This document shows, one piece after another, positions 30,828 to 41,430 of a DNA stretch of 64,000 bases (its first letter is position 1; each line of letters begins with the position of its first letter). The notes beneath the pieces were generated by a model, which searched no databases, was not told the origin of the DNA, and was given only the letters and a program-made list of their open reading frames with translations. The position numbers and the translations under genes are program-made. The stretch lies in assembly GCA_964036665.1 (NCBI GenBank), contig OZ038527.1, forward strand, positions 6,386,001-6,450,000, written 5' to 3'. Source of the stretch: Gordius sp. MW1 (taxonomy: Eukaryota > Nematomorpha > Gordioida > Gordea > Gordiidae).

Positions 30828-31274
30828 ATGAGTTGCATAATAAACTGTGATGCATGCTACATTTTGTCAAACTTCATTTTAAATCTGGTAAGAACTCAAC
30901 CAGCATCAATTCAGCAGCCAGCTACAGGGATTTTGGACGACAATACTTCCCCCGAAGCTGAGTCAAGTACTGACTCAGCCTCTGAGTCAAGCTCGAGTAC
31001 TGGCTCAGTGTCAGAAACTTACGAGCCCTCTGTTAATTCGGCCCCTGAGTCTGAGTCGTTATACAGCGATGAAGATGAAAGGAGTGTCAGAATTGATACG
31101 GCTCTCAAGCTCAACATCGCTTATTCCCCCGACGTCATTCGGAGGAACAAAAATTCATTTTTGACCCGCTTAAGCTCCAGGCTTATCAAAAAAAAGCCAA
31201 TTGATATTAATCCTAAGCCTCGCAAGTCCAGCCAAGCAAAAAAAAATTTTGCCAAGCTTTGCTGCTTTTGCTAG
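30828..31274 (+). CDS. Ser-rich acidic protein with Cys-rich ends, 148 residues
   Basis: Starts MSCIINCDACYILSNFILNL, a cysteine-rich and hydrophobic N terminus. Then comes a low-complexity acidic part (SSTDSASESSSSTGSVSE, SEDE-type YSDEDERSVRI), a basic part (RLSSRLIKKKPIDINPKPRK) and the end FAKLCCFC. The last four residues CCFC fit a CaaX box, and Cys-3 and the nearby cysteines could be lipidated, so membrane attachment at both ends is possible; this is inference. The N terminus is nearly identical in the copy at 45438-45773. The copy at 50560-50970 is broken. Not a family I recognise. Low-complexity bias means part of the frame could be chance. Confidence 0.5.
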   Translation: MSCIINCDACYILSNFILNLVRTQPASIQQPATGILDDNTSPEAESSTDSASESSSSTGSVSETYEPSVNSAPESESLYSDEDERSVRIDTALKLNIAYSPDVIRRNKNSFLTRLSSRLIKKKPIDINPKPRKSSQAKKNFAKLCCFC

Positions 31275-31424
31275 GTAAATATATACCCTAAAATTAAACC
31301 GCTTGGCATGCCCTATATTCAGATTTAATATAATTTTTTAATTTTACTATTTAAATCTATAAGTTATTATCTCAACCTTTTATTGCTTAACAGGCAATTA
31401 TTTGAAATTCCTTTCAGAACCTCA

Positions 31425-32165
31425 TAATGGGCTAAACAAACTGTTAATGGAATACCAATTACGTGCCATTAAATTGGGAAGCCATTGCAGGAAGTACAGT
31501 CTTTCATCAATTTAAATATAAACACAGTTTTTTGATACTCATCTATAAGCTATAATTATTTTTATTAAAATAACTAAATCATTGTAGAGTTTAGCCCTTA
31601 TCACCGCTCAATATCTAATAACTACGAGAGTATCACGAGAGAAGTCATTTAAGAAAAAAGCCGGGAATTGGTATCCTAATTGCATGCCATCGGCAATTAA
31701 AATACGAATTAACGGGCACGGGGTAACAATAATTTGTTATTTGATTAAAATTTTTGTTTTTTTATTTTGCTAAAATTACGTTAAACAATGCACACTTTAG
31801 ATTTCATGACCTCATAATGCAAACTGTCAATGGAATACCAATTGCGTGCCATTAAATTGGGAAGCCATTGCAGGAAGTACAATCTTTCATCAATTTAAAT
31901 ATAAACACAGTTTTTTGATCCTCATCTATAAGCTATAATTATTTTTATTAAAATAACTAAATCATTGTAGAGTTTAGCCCCACTGCTCAATATTTATTAC
32001 TATTCATTACGAGAGTATCACGATAGAAGTCCTTCACGAAATAAGCTTCTAATTGCATGGCATCGGCAATACGAATTAACGGGGTAACAAACATTGGCTA
32101 TTTGATTGACATTTTTTTTATTTTGCTAAAATTAAGTTAAACAATGCACACATTAGATTTCATGT
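31425..32165. repeat. about 370-bp direct tandem duplication
   Basis: GCGTGCCATTAAATTGGGAA, GCCATTGCAGGAAGTACA and TTTTTGATACTCATCTATAA occur at about 31460-31560 and again at about 31845-31930, in register up to the GTTAAACAATGCACAC word (31783, 32139). Copy 3 of the family has one unit only. Confidence 0.8.
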
Positions 32166-32760
32166 TGTAGACAAAGAATTTTCAATGGGTCAAGCCCTGC
32201 AATGAACCGTCATTTGCTGCTTCTTTGCTCGCCATCAGCATCTAGAAGCATCATTTTGACAGGGGTAATATTTATGCACATTATTATAAGTTCTGATTTT
32301 CTTTATACACGAATTTTACCTATGCTGTAACCTTGTTCGAATATTTGTCAGAAATATTTTTTAACTATGTAGACAAAATTAACTTGTATTGTTCAAAAAA
32401 GCATATTAAAATAAAGCATATTAAAATAAAGCATATTAAAATAAAGCCTTTAATTTGTTTGATCCCATATGCATAAATTTAATCATTTGATTTCATTTTT
32501 AGGATTCAATGGGTGAAGCCTGTAAGACCAAGCAAAGCACAAATTTTCAAGCTACCTTGTTTTCACGGTTATCTAGTCAATAATTCGTATTCATTAACAA
32601 AAAGAATTAGATTTACCAACACTTATTTAAGTAATGTTTTGATTAAATGCTATCAGAACCGAATGATAATCAAATTTGAAGTGTGTTATGCGGAGATAGA
32701 TTATTTATATGTATTAATAAATTATATAAATAAAGCGTATTTGATATTTTGATATATGGT

Positions 32761-33083
32761 TTTGTTTAGAGCGAGCATACCAAAATTTCAGTGCATTTAG
32801 AGTTGATTACAAATACTTTAAACACCATTAATAATGTTGAAATAAATTTTTAAAACGATTCCGGTATATATATATAAACCAAGCCAATGCAACAAGGTAA
32901 AGTGCAAAGAATGGTTTGATTAGGTTTTGCTAGAAAATTGGCAAAAATGATGTTCAACAACGCCCGTCCTTTTGTTTATCTATGATTTACTTCAGACTTC
33001 AGAGTATAGCTGTATTAGTAAAAACCCCTTATAATTGAGAATTATTTCAAAACGATTGACTCTGCTGATAATGAGGGTACGTG
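32761..33083. other. no feature recognised
   Basis: AT-rich, with a TATATATATA run at about 32866. No frame or repeat match seen. Confidence 0.5.
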
Positions 33084-33757
33084 TAGAGCCCTGCACAAGC
33101 CGCTCGAAGCCCGACCCGGCGCGATCAGGTTTCGGGGCGGGCTTGGGCAGAATTATATAATATAATCGGGCCTCGGGCTCGAATCTGGCCTGATGCGGCG
33201 ACCCGATTCGAGGCTCGCGCCCGGCCCGATTCGAACTAAAACAAATTAATCTTTTATAAAATAGGATTTAGATAAAAACTGGAGATTAAATAATTATTTT
33301 TCGCATAGCCTACATTATATAGCTTCCTTCAACTTTTTTCCCTTGTCTATTATAATATAACTGACCTGCAAATATTCTAGAATTAAAATAGATATATAGT
33401 AGCTGCTTTAGAAATAAGATGAATAAATATTTCAAAGGTTTTTTATTTTGTTTGAACTGTTAAAAATATATTTTATAAAGTTAAATTTTTAGCTCTAAAT
33501 GATTAATCGGGTGGATTGTAACGAGTGAAAATTTTTTTATCTAAATTTATCATAGTTGTAAATACGAGTAATAGCAATCTAATGCATTTAATATTAGAAG
33601 GTTAAATAATTTTTTTTCAAAAAATGTATTTTAAAAATCGGGTAGGGCTCGGGCTCGGGCCGAGCCAAAAATAAAAAAATCTTTCGGGCTCGGCCCGGGC
33701 AAAATAAAATTGAGAAGTCAGTCTCGGGCAGAAGAAATTTCATTTTGCAGGGCTCTA
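33084..33757. mobile_element. hAT MITE, 674 bp, perfect 8-bp target duplication
   Basis: Ends TAGAGCCCTGCACAAGC and TTTTGCAGGGCTCTA; flanks GGTACGTG at 33076-33083 and 33758-33765. Subterminal GGGCTCGGGC-type words at both ends. A decayed relative is at 45950-46560. Confidence 0.92.
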
Positions 33758-33765
33758 GGTACGTG

Positions 33766-34622
33766 GGGATATTTAATAGAGCTTGCCTATTAAAATCCCA
33801 AGTTAAAGAGATACCGTAGAATAAAATAAAATTTATGCGACCGCCATTTTTTTAAATATCTTTTTAAAGTCCAATGTTGTTTCCAATTAATTTTGACTAT
33901 ACAGATAGATGCATTTATTAACCTAGTTGTATTTAGATGTACATTTTAGATTTAGATATCGCTACCTGAGAATTAGACTGCTCAAACTGCATTTCTTGAA
34001 AATTTTAAGATAAAACTATTTAGTAGATTTTTATATATTCTATCATAAACTTTTAAAAAATGTGAAAACATTTTTTTGGCTTGGCTTTTAAGGTTTTTAT
34101 TTTGCTCTATGTGCATTACTCAATTCCAAGCTCCAGTGTCCTATTAGGGGGGGGGGACGAGAAATCCCCCCCTCTTGTTTTTTGATTAATAACTAAATTA
34201 AATGGGTTAAAGTATTATAGTTTAGTTACATCAAAGACTTTAAGACACCTATAAAAACCTAGAAACATAGTATATACATCTAGTTTTTTTGGTTTAATTT
34301 TTGACAAAATGCGTTGTAAAATTTCCGAATATGATTGTAAAAATAGCTATGAAAAAAAAATTCGTTGGAACATTTATTCCCCGTGAATACAAAAGACCCC
34401 CCTAGGAAGTAGATAACTAAGCGATTATTATAATGTTCCTCATTCTATATAATATTAATACTTTTATCTATCACATTTGTCTAAAATTTTCTGCTAGAAC
34501 CCATCACGGTTTGATAACTAAATTGCCTTCCAAGGCCAGCCAAAACCCCTTAATTGCCCAATTCACTAATGCTGTCCGAACAGCCGGGCCCAAAATGTTG
34601 GTTGCTTAATTTTTACTTTTAA
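33766..34622. other. no gene recognised; G9 run near 34147
   Basis: AT-rich. GGGGGGGGACGAGAAATCCC at about 34148 resembles the homopolymer contexts at 29665, 30575 and 42596, suggesting a shared old repeat. Confidence 0.4.
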
Positions 34623-34990
34623 TCTATATATATAAAAATCTAATTCCGTTTTTCTTCGGCCTCTAATAACACCTAAAGTTCTCGACCGATTGCCACCAAA
34701 TTTGGTCAGATCGTTGCCCTAGCATCCTAGATGGTTTATATACACTTTTTATCGACCTGCGACAGCCATTTTCCTGTTTTTTGGTAGTCTATACCGCCAT
34801 CTAGCGGGTTATTTATACTACGTTTTTTATACTTATTTATAGTTATGGTGCTACTAATTGCTTTGTCATTGTGTCTCAATTTTTTACTCAACTACGCCCG
34901 TTTTTTTACAATATATAAAGCTGTAACAAATAAATATTCTTGATCGATACCGTAAAACATCACCATTTACTTAAATAAATATAACGCGCG
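34623..34990 (+). mobile_element. Helitron 5' end
   Basis: Starts TCTATATATATAAAAATC after an A, and continues with GACCGATTGCCACCAAATTT and GATCGTTGCCCTAGCATCC, typical of animal Helitron 5' regions. No matching 3' end nearby. The Rep fragment at 40830 in the same orientation may belong to it, with the satellite arrays and the TIR element in between. Confidence 0.7.
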
Positions 34991-35029
34991 CTTTTAGAAA
35001 CATTCCCACGTTTCTGCTTTTTTGCTATT

Positions 35030-35610
35030 TTTACGAAGTGTTTTTTATATTACAACTACCAAATTACATATTTCTGCTATTCTTTGGAAGAAAGTAATAT
35101 TTGCATATGTTTTTCCATATTTAACACCAGCATATTTCTGCTATTCTTTGGAAGAAAGTAATATTTACATATGTTTTTTCATATTTAATACCAATATTTT
35201 GAATAAAAGCTAGCCAAATTTTGCAGTAATATTCTAGAGTATTAATATTACAACTACCAAATCATCCACATATTTCTGCAAATTTTGCAGTGATATTCTA
35301 GAGTAAATTTTGTTAACAGCTATTCGTTGGAAGAAAGTAATATTTGCATATGTTTTTTTCATATTATACCAATATATTGGATAAAAGCTAGCCAAACTTT
35401 GCAGTGATATTCTAGAGTATAGATATTACAACTACCAAATCATTAACATATTTCTGCTATTCGTTGGAAGAAAGTAATATTTGCATATGTTTTTTTCATA
35501 TTTAATACCAATATATTGGATAAAAGCTAGCCAAATTTTGAAGTGTACCCTAGAGTAAATTTTGTTAAGCTAATGAAAAAATGAAATCATTATATTTACT
35601 ATCTTATTTA
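35030..35610. repeat. satellite-like tandem array, left part
   Basis: Units share TTCTGCTATTCTTTGGAAGA, AAGTAATATTTGCATATGTT, TTGGATAAAAGCTAGCCAAA and GCAGTGATATTCTAGAGTA, with variable insertions. Interrupted at 35611 by the TIR element and resumed at 39150 in the same orientation. Confidence 0.9.
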
Positions 35611-35755
35611 AATTAAATAAACCAAAAATTATTAAATAGAATAGAATTAGAATATGATAGATAAATAGATGGTAATTTATTTATTAAGCGAGCGAATATA
35701 AAGTGCGAATTAGACGTTAGCGAAGCGAGCGTATTTTATAACGAGAATTAAAAGT

Positions 35756-36509
35756 GTGGGGGTTTTTAAAAAAGGGAGAGTTAGAAAATCCAGAGTCCAA
35801 ACTCAAGTTGTGTCTAAATCTAAAGAAAGCCTGGGGAACGCGTGCATGTGGATTTTTTTTGAATGGAAATCGAAATATTATTTTATTTTAGTGGATGCGT
35901 ATTCAAAGTGGATAGAATATGAAAAAGTGACGAGAATGTCGGGAAATGTGGTAGTAAGGTTATTAAAGGAATGGTGCGGCAAGTATGGTCTCCCCAACGT
36001 TATGGTGTCCGACGGGGGACCAGCGTTTAAGAGTAAACCAGTGAAAGACTTTTCTAAAGTGGAAGGAATTACCCATGAGATGATTGCGCCGTACCATCAG
36101 AGTAGTAATGGTCAGGCCGAAAGGATGGTGGGATTGGTGAAGAGCTGGTTGAATAAAGAGTTCAGCGGAGGAGGTGAGAGTAGGAAAATGAGGTTAATGT
36201 ACCTGAACGCGAGGAAAGGTAAAGGTTTATCCCCTGCAGAAAAGTTTTTTAGGCGCCCGAAGAAAAACATGGTTGGATTTTATGAAAAAATGTGATGAAG
36301 AAAAGGTTAAACACGATTGTAAGTTTAAGAAAGGACAGTTGGTTTGGATCAGAATGTTTGGGAAAGGTGTGAAATGGACTAAGGGAACTATAGTACACAC
36401 GGTAGGAGGATTTAAATGTAAAGTTAAAGAATTAGAAGGAAAGGAATGTTGGAGACACGTGGATCAGCTAAAGGTGAGAAAAGAGATGGAAAATGTGAAA
36501 GGGTTATAA
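35756..36509 (+). pseudogene. Ty3/gypsy-type integrase, N-terminally replaced, one frameshift
   Basis: The 35756 frame starts inside the left inverted arm (MGVFKKGRVRKSR...). It becomes integrase at about residue 33: YYFILVDAYSKWIEYEKV, LKEWCGKYGLPNVMVSDGGP (second catalytic Asp), then YHQSSNGQAERMVGLVKSW (catalytic Glu). The first catalytic Asp, expected in an HxDF-like strand before YYFIL, is replaced by WIFFEW. A shift at about 36273-36290 leads to the C-terminal part CKFKKGQLVWIRMFGKGVKW, then TKGTIV and CWRHVDQL. It lacks the zinc-binding N-terminal domain and the whole RT/RNase H, so it is a captured 3' fragment. Likely inactive. Confidence 0.85.
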
Positions 36510-36959
36510 ATTAATCCATATATTTTATACTTATATCTTTTGTCTATTAACTATTTTAAGATCCCCTTTAAACGTCTTAATTGGATGAACAACAGAACGT
36601 TGAAGTCTGAAAATATGACAAAGGAGCGAACGGTGGACTGGGTTAAATTACTTCACATTCTCCTATCCTACCAATCTACGACTTCTTATCCTACCTTACT
36701 TTAATATTTATTTGTAAACTATTTGCTATACCTTTTCTTCTATATTTATTTGTAAACTATCTTTAAAATTAATTTGTATTCATTCAAAAAAAAAATAATC
36801 GGTTAGCCTAGTAAAAGGGGCGAGCGATATAATAGCCGTCAATTAAAAGTCTTGTACCCACCCACCTCAAAATAATGTGTTCTCCCCCCCCCCCCCCTGT
36901 CAAAACGCGATTACATTTTGTCAAACCATAGGCGATAGCCGTCAATTATCTAATATGAA
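36510..36959. other. non-coding spacer within the TIR element; C-runs at about 36886
   Basis: AT-rich. ATTTATTTGTAAACTAT is repeated at about 36706 and 36744. The first C-run (36886-36897) begins the C-rich zone. Confidence 0.5.
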
Positions 36960-38100
36960 AGTCTTGTACCCACTTATCTCCATTTCATGTGTCCCCTATC
37001 CCCTACCCGAATATCCTATATGGAAGTCTGTTACCCACCTCCAAGCCATGTGATTCCCCCCCCCCCATCCTCCAAACCACGATCATATTTTATCAAACCA
37101 TGTAATTCTCCCCCCCCCCCTCCTCTAAACCGCGATTGTATGTTGTCCCTGGACGGCCTAAATATATGAAGAGTCGAAGCCCTGTGGTCTGCCCGCTACA
37201 GCCGAATGATCCCATATGGAAGTCTGTTACCCACCTCCAAGCCATGTGATTCCCCCCCCATCCTCCAAACCACGATCTTATTTTATCAAACTATGTAATT
37301 CCCCCCCCCCCCCTCCTCTAAACCGCGATTGTATGTTGTCCCTGGACGGCCTAAATATATAAAGAGTCGAAGCCCAGTGGTCTGCCCGCTACAGCCGAAT
37401 GATCATATATGGAAGTCTGTTACCCACCTCCAAGCCATGTGATTCCCCCCCCCCCATCCTCCAAACCACGTTCATATTTTATCAAACCATGTAATACCCA
37501 CCTCCAAGCCATGTGAACCCCCCCCCCCCCCATTCTCCAAACCACGATCATATTTTATCAAACCATGTAATCCCCCTCCTCCTCTAAACCGCGATTGTAT
37601 GTTGTCCCTGGACGGCCTAAATATATGAAGAGTCGAAGCCCTGTGGTCTGCCCGCTACAGCCGAATGATCCCATATGGAAGTCTGTAACCCACCTCCAAG
37701 CCATGTGATTCCCCCCCCCATCCTCCAAACCACGATCATATTTTATCAAACCATGCAATTCTCCCCCCCCCCTCCTCTAAACCGCGATTGTATGTTGTCC
37801 CTGGACGGCCTAAATATATGAAGAGTCGAAGCCCTGTGGTCTGCCCGCTACAGCCGATTGTCTGTGACCCATCTCAAAGCCATGGGATTTCCCCCCCCCC
37901 CCATCCTCCAAACCACGATCATATTTTGCCACCTGTCCGCCCCAAATATATGAAGTATTGAGACCATGTTGTTCCCTCCCCCCTCTCTCTTTCTCCTCCA
38001 AACCACTAGACTGTTGTAACCTGTTCGTCCCAAATATATGAAGGGTTAAAGCTTACTCATATCAAAACCATGTAATTCCCCCCTCTCTACCTAAGTTCAA
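36960..38100. repeat. about 200-bp C-run minisatellite, four to five units
   Basis: Monomer: ATATGGAAGTCTGTTACCCA, CCTCCAAGCCATGTGATTCC, C7-C13 run, ATCCTCCAAACCACGATC, ATTTTATCAAACCATGTAA, second C-run, TCCTCTAAACCGCGATTGTA, TGTTGTCCCTGGACGGCCTA, AGAGTCGAAGCCC-x-GTGGTCT. Units begin near 37018, 37214, 37409 and 37674; a shortened one lies at 37500. C-runs vary in length between units. The minus-strand frames here are translated repeat. Confidence 0.9.
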
Positions 38101-38694
38101 AAAACATTGAGCGTCCGTATGGGCGCAATCTTTATGTCGGCCAGGGAGAATTCCACCTATTATCTAGACCCCCTCCCCGTCGTAGTTATGATAAAAATGG
38201 GACATGTAGTATACTACTACTTCCTTTCCCAGGCCATGCCTTCCCTTAATTATTAAAATAAGCCGATTACGTTATGCCCTTTGTCTGCCGGCGAGCAGAT
38301 GGCATGATTCTCACTATACAACCATACCTTAATCTAAGACATCTGAATGATTAACGTCAACAACTTCCATGATTCCCACTATACAACCATACCTTACTCT
38401 GAGACATCTTATTGATTAACGTTAACAACTGTATTACTACTTCCCAGCCCATGCTTTCCCTTAATTATCAAAGGAAGCCGAAGACATCCTAATGACTGAC
38501 TGGATGATGGGCGCCGGCATCCCGTATTCTAGGACATTATAATGATTAGCGCAAACAAGTTAAAACTCCGGAAAACAGATGCAGAAAATTCTAAATACAC
38601 ACTAAGTTCATAAGCCCCCTCCCTTTTTCTCTCTCCCCTTCTTTTTACCCAGCCAGAAGTACATGAGGGCAGACAACGCCTGAAGAAAAGAATA
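38101..38694. other. non-coding interior of the TIR element
   Basis: Contains a direct repeat (CACTATACAACCATACCTTA at 38313 and 38377, each followed by GACATCT and GATTAACGT). No coding signal. Confidence 0.5.
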
Positions 38695-38802
38695 ATAGAT
38701 TTAGAAACAACTTGAGTTTGGACTCTGGATTCTTTTTTAAAAAACCCCTACATTTTTAATTCTCGTTATAAAATACGCTCGCTTCGCTAACGTCTAATTC
38801 GC

Positions 38803-39041
38803 GCTTCTGTTCACAATGCCAATCGTCCATAATGCCAATGCTTTAGACCGCCAATGGCTTAACCAATCAAAATTAAGGGGTAGGGTTAGGGTTAGTGTTA
38901 GGGCTAGGGAATATTATAAGTACAATTAGTACACATGGATATAATATAATCATTATAATAGAATTAACTGTATAATGAGCTATTACTTAAAAATAATACA
39001 GTCATTGGCATTGTGGATGATTGGCATTATGAATGGGATTC
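38803..39041. mobile_element. 239-bp MITE in the right inverted arm, 9-bp target duplication, telomere-like core
   Basis: Flanked by CTAATTCGC (38794-38802, 39042-39050), and the left arm of the host TIR element shows the uninterrupted site near 35700. Each end has a doubled CAATGCCAATC-x-TCCA-AATGCC motif in inverse orientation. The core is GGGTAGGGTTAGGGTTAGTG at 38879. Confidence 0.83.
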
Positions 39042-39149
39042 CTAATTCGCACTTTATATTCGCTCGCTGAATAAATAAATTACCATCGGTTTATCTATCA
39101 TATTTTAATTCTATTCTATTTAATAATTTTTGGTTTATTTAATTATTTA

Positions 39150-40560
39150 GTACACCTTTTTTCTGGAGAAATAGCTAATGAAAAAATGAAATCATTTTGT
39201 TACTATCTTATTTAGTACACATTTTTTTGAAAGAAAGTAATAATTGCATATGTTTTTTCATATTTAATACCAATATATTGGATAAAAGCTAGCCAAATTT
39301 TGCAGTGATATTCTAGAGTATTGATATTACAGCTACGAAATCATTCACATATTTCTGCTATTCGTTGGAAGAAAGTAATATTTGCATATGTTTTTTTCAT
39401 ATTTAATACCAATATATTGGATAAAAGCTAGCCAAATTTCGCAGTGATATTCTAAAGTAAATTTTGTTAAGCTAATGAAAAAATGCAATCATTATATTTA
39501 CTATCTTATTTAGTACACCTTTTTTTGGAAGAAATAGTTAATGAAAAAATGAAATCATCATATTTACTATCTTATTTAGTACACATTTTTTTGGAAGGAA
39601 GTAATAGGAAGAAAGTAATAATTGCAGATGTTTTTTCATATTTAATAACAATATATTGGATAAAAGCTAGCCAAATTTTGCAGAGATATTTTAAAGTAAA
39701 TTTTGTTAAGCTAATGAAAAAATGAGATCATTATATTTACTATCTTATTTAGTTCACCTTTTGAAAGTAATATTTGTATATGTTTTTTCATATTTAACTA
39801 GCCAAATTTTGCAGAGATATTCTAGAATAAATTTTGTTTAGCTATTAAAAAAATGAAAACATTATATTTACTATCTTATTTAGTCCTCCTTTTTTTTGTA
39901 AGAAAGTAATATTTGCATGTGCTTTTTTATCTAATACCAATATATTGGATAAAAACTAGCCAAATTTTGCAGAGATATTCTAGAGTAAATTTTGTTAAGC
40001 TAATGATAAAAAGAAATTATTATATTTACAATCTTATGTAGTACATCTTTTTTTTGCAAGAAAGTAATATCATATGTTTTTTCATATTTAATACTAATAT
40101 ATTGGATAAAAGCTAGCCAAATTTTGCAGAGATATTCTAGAGTAAATTTTGTTAAGCTAATGAAAAAATGAAATCATTATATTTACTATCTTATTTAGTA
40201 CACCTTTTTTTGGAAGAAAAGCTAATGAAAAAATGAAATCATTATATTTACTATCTTATTTAGTACACCTATTTTTTGGAAGAAAAAGTTAATGTAAAAA
40301 TGAAATATTATATTTACTATCTTATTTAGTACACATTTTTTTGGAAGAATGTAATATTTGTTTTTTCATATTTAATACCAATATATTGGATTAAAGCTAG
40401 CCAAATTTTGCAGAGATATTCTAGAGTAAATTTTGTTAAGCTAACGAAAAAATGAAATCATTATATTTACAATCTTATTTAGTACACCTTTTTGGAAGAA
40501 AGTAATATTTGCATATATTTTTTCATATTTAATACGAATATATTATCTTCGTGGATTGGA
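39150..40560. repeat. satellite-like tandem array, right part
   Basis: Seven or more units of the family at 35030 (GCTAGCCAAATTTTGCAG, GAGATATTCTAGAGTAAATT, TTGTTAAGCTAATGAAAAAA, ATTATATTTACTATCTTATT). Extra short units (TTTAGTACACC-TTTTTTTGGAAGAA) lie at 39520, 39575, 40200 and 40265. Confidence 0.9.
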
Positions 40561-40829
40561 ATAAGAGAGGAGCAATAATAATAAAGCTTAAATTTAAAAT
40601 AGATGTCTTTAGAATTTGACTTTTTAGGAAGATCAGTTATTAATATTGTAAGTACAAAAAATTAAATCAGTATCAAATTTGGTCAAATGTATAAATGCAT
40701 ATTTATATGATTTGTCTTTTTGAGCAGTCCGGTTATTATTATTACATGATATCTCCATAACATGTAAAGTTGATATATAGTAAATTTTATTTTTTTCCTA
40801 TAGACTTGCTATATTTATTTTAGACCTAC
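40561..40829. other. no gene recognised
   Basis: AT-rich spacer between satellite and Rep fragment; no motif called. Confidence 0.5.
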
Positions 40830-41430
40830 ATGCGTCGCAAGAGATCAACGATAGGGCGTCGTACACGAACTGCAAATAGAAATCATCAAGTACGTACTCT
40901 GAGACTTGATGAGTGCCCACTGCTTTCGTACTCGCATTCTTCTTTAATAATAGAGGCTTCTCAACCAACTGAACAAGCCAATCTACAAGATTCAGCGAGT
41001 TTGCTTGAGCCACCTACACCTAATCAACAATTACGCTCATTCAGCCGAGTTGCATTTTCATGCAACTCTTCTCATATTGAATTTGCGTCGCCATGTTCTA
41101 TTTTGGGGCATGAACGTTGTATGTCCTTACTGCATTATAAAATTTGCTGGAGAAAAGAGCGATATGTGTAGCGCCTTTGGAAAAGTTAGTGCCGTAAATA
41201 AAACAACATTCAGTTATGAAAGAATTTGCTTGCTGGTTATACTGCGGATTCTAAACATTTCTTATCTAACATGAGGAAATACATGCTTTCAAATGACGTC
41301 GTTTGTCGCAGATAATATTACAACTCAATTCATGCCAACCTTTAAAGTAAAAGGCTAAATTTACCACAAAGCGGGGTCCCTCCTTCCATTACCAGACAAC
41401 ATAAGTTCTTACAAATGTAATATAATTATG
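40830..41430 (+). pseudogene. Helitron Rep/helicase N-terminal region, frameshifted
   Basis: The 40830 frame gives MRRKRSTIGRRTRTANRNHQ, the basic start typical of Helitron proteins, and a Ser/Pro/Gln linker. A shift then leads to MNVVCPYCIIKFAGEKSDMC, SAFGKVSAV (41109-41200), the Cys-rich stretch MN-x-x-C-x-x-C-x-A-x-KF...C-x-x-GKV of Helitron Reps. Further on are SKHFLSN and, in another frame, FQMTSFVADN, FMPTFKVKG and IYHKAGSLLPLPDN (41287-41400), again in the family order. The rolling-circle HUH motifs and helicase are absent from this side. At least three shifts and a stop. It probably belongs to the Helitron starting at 34623. Confidence 0.83.

Larger units (their letters stand above)
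30680..32760 (+). repeat. dispersed about 2-kb family, copy 1 (carries the Ser-rich protein gene)
   Basis: The 5' flank, the ORF at 30828 and about 1.4 kb downstream recur as a unit at 50525-52080 (about 75-80% similar by eye). The first 600 bp recur, inverted, at 45438-45900. Downstream landmarks shared with copy 3: TGCTAGGTAAAT, AAACCGCTTGGC, GGGTAATATWTATGCAC and CAAATTTTCAAGCTACCTTG. Either a gene family or a non-autonomous element; no TIR or LTR found. Confidence 0.6.
35611..39144. mobile_element. 3.5-kb TIR element carrying a gypsy-type integrase, inserted in the satellite
   Basis: Ends AATTAAATAAACCAAAAATT and its inverse, with about 215-bp inverted arms (35611-35823; right arm about 38695-39144 less a nested MITE). 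ATTTA flanks both sides (35606-35610, 39145-39149), and the satellite monomer elsewhere (ATCTTATTTAGTACACC) gives the empty site. Inside, left to right: an integrase frame, a short AT spacer, C-rich minisatellites and non-coding DNA. Ginger-type DNA transposons use gypsy-like integrases with TIRs, but their ends (TGT...) differ. Capture of a retro-integrase by a MITE-like carrier is the alternative. Confidence 0.68.

Noticed and set aside
37558-38033. Gly-rich minus-strand frames over the C-run minisatellite
   Set aside because: Repeat translation, driven by C-runs; no start context or domain.
38876-38905. Chromosome-end telomere or a fused telomere
   Set aside because: Only a few degenerate TTAGGG units, placed inside a MITE with its own target duplication.
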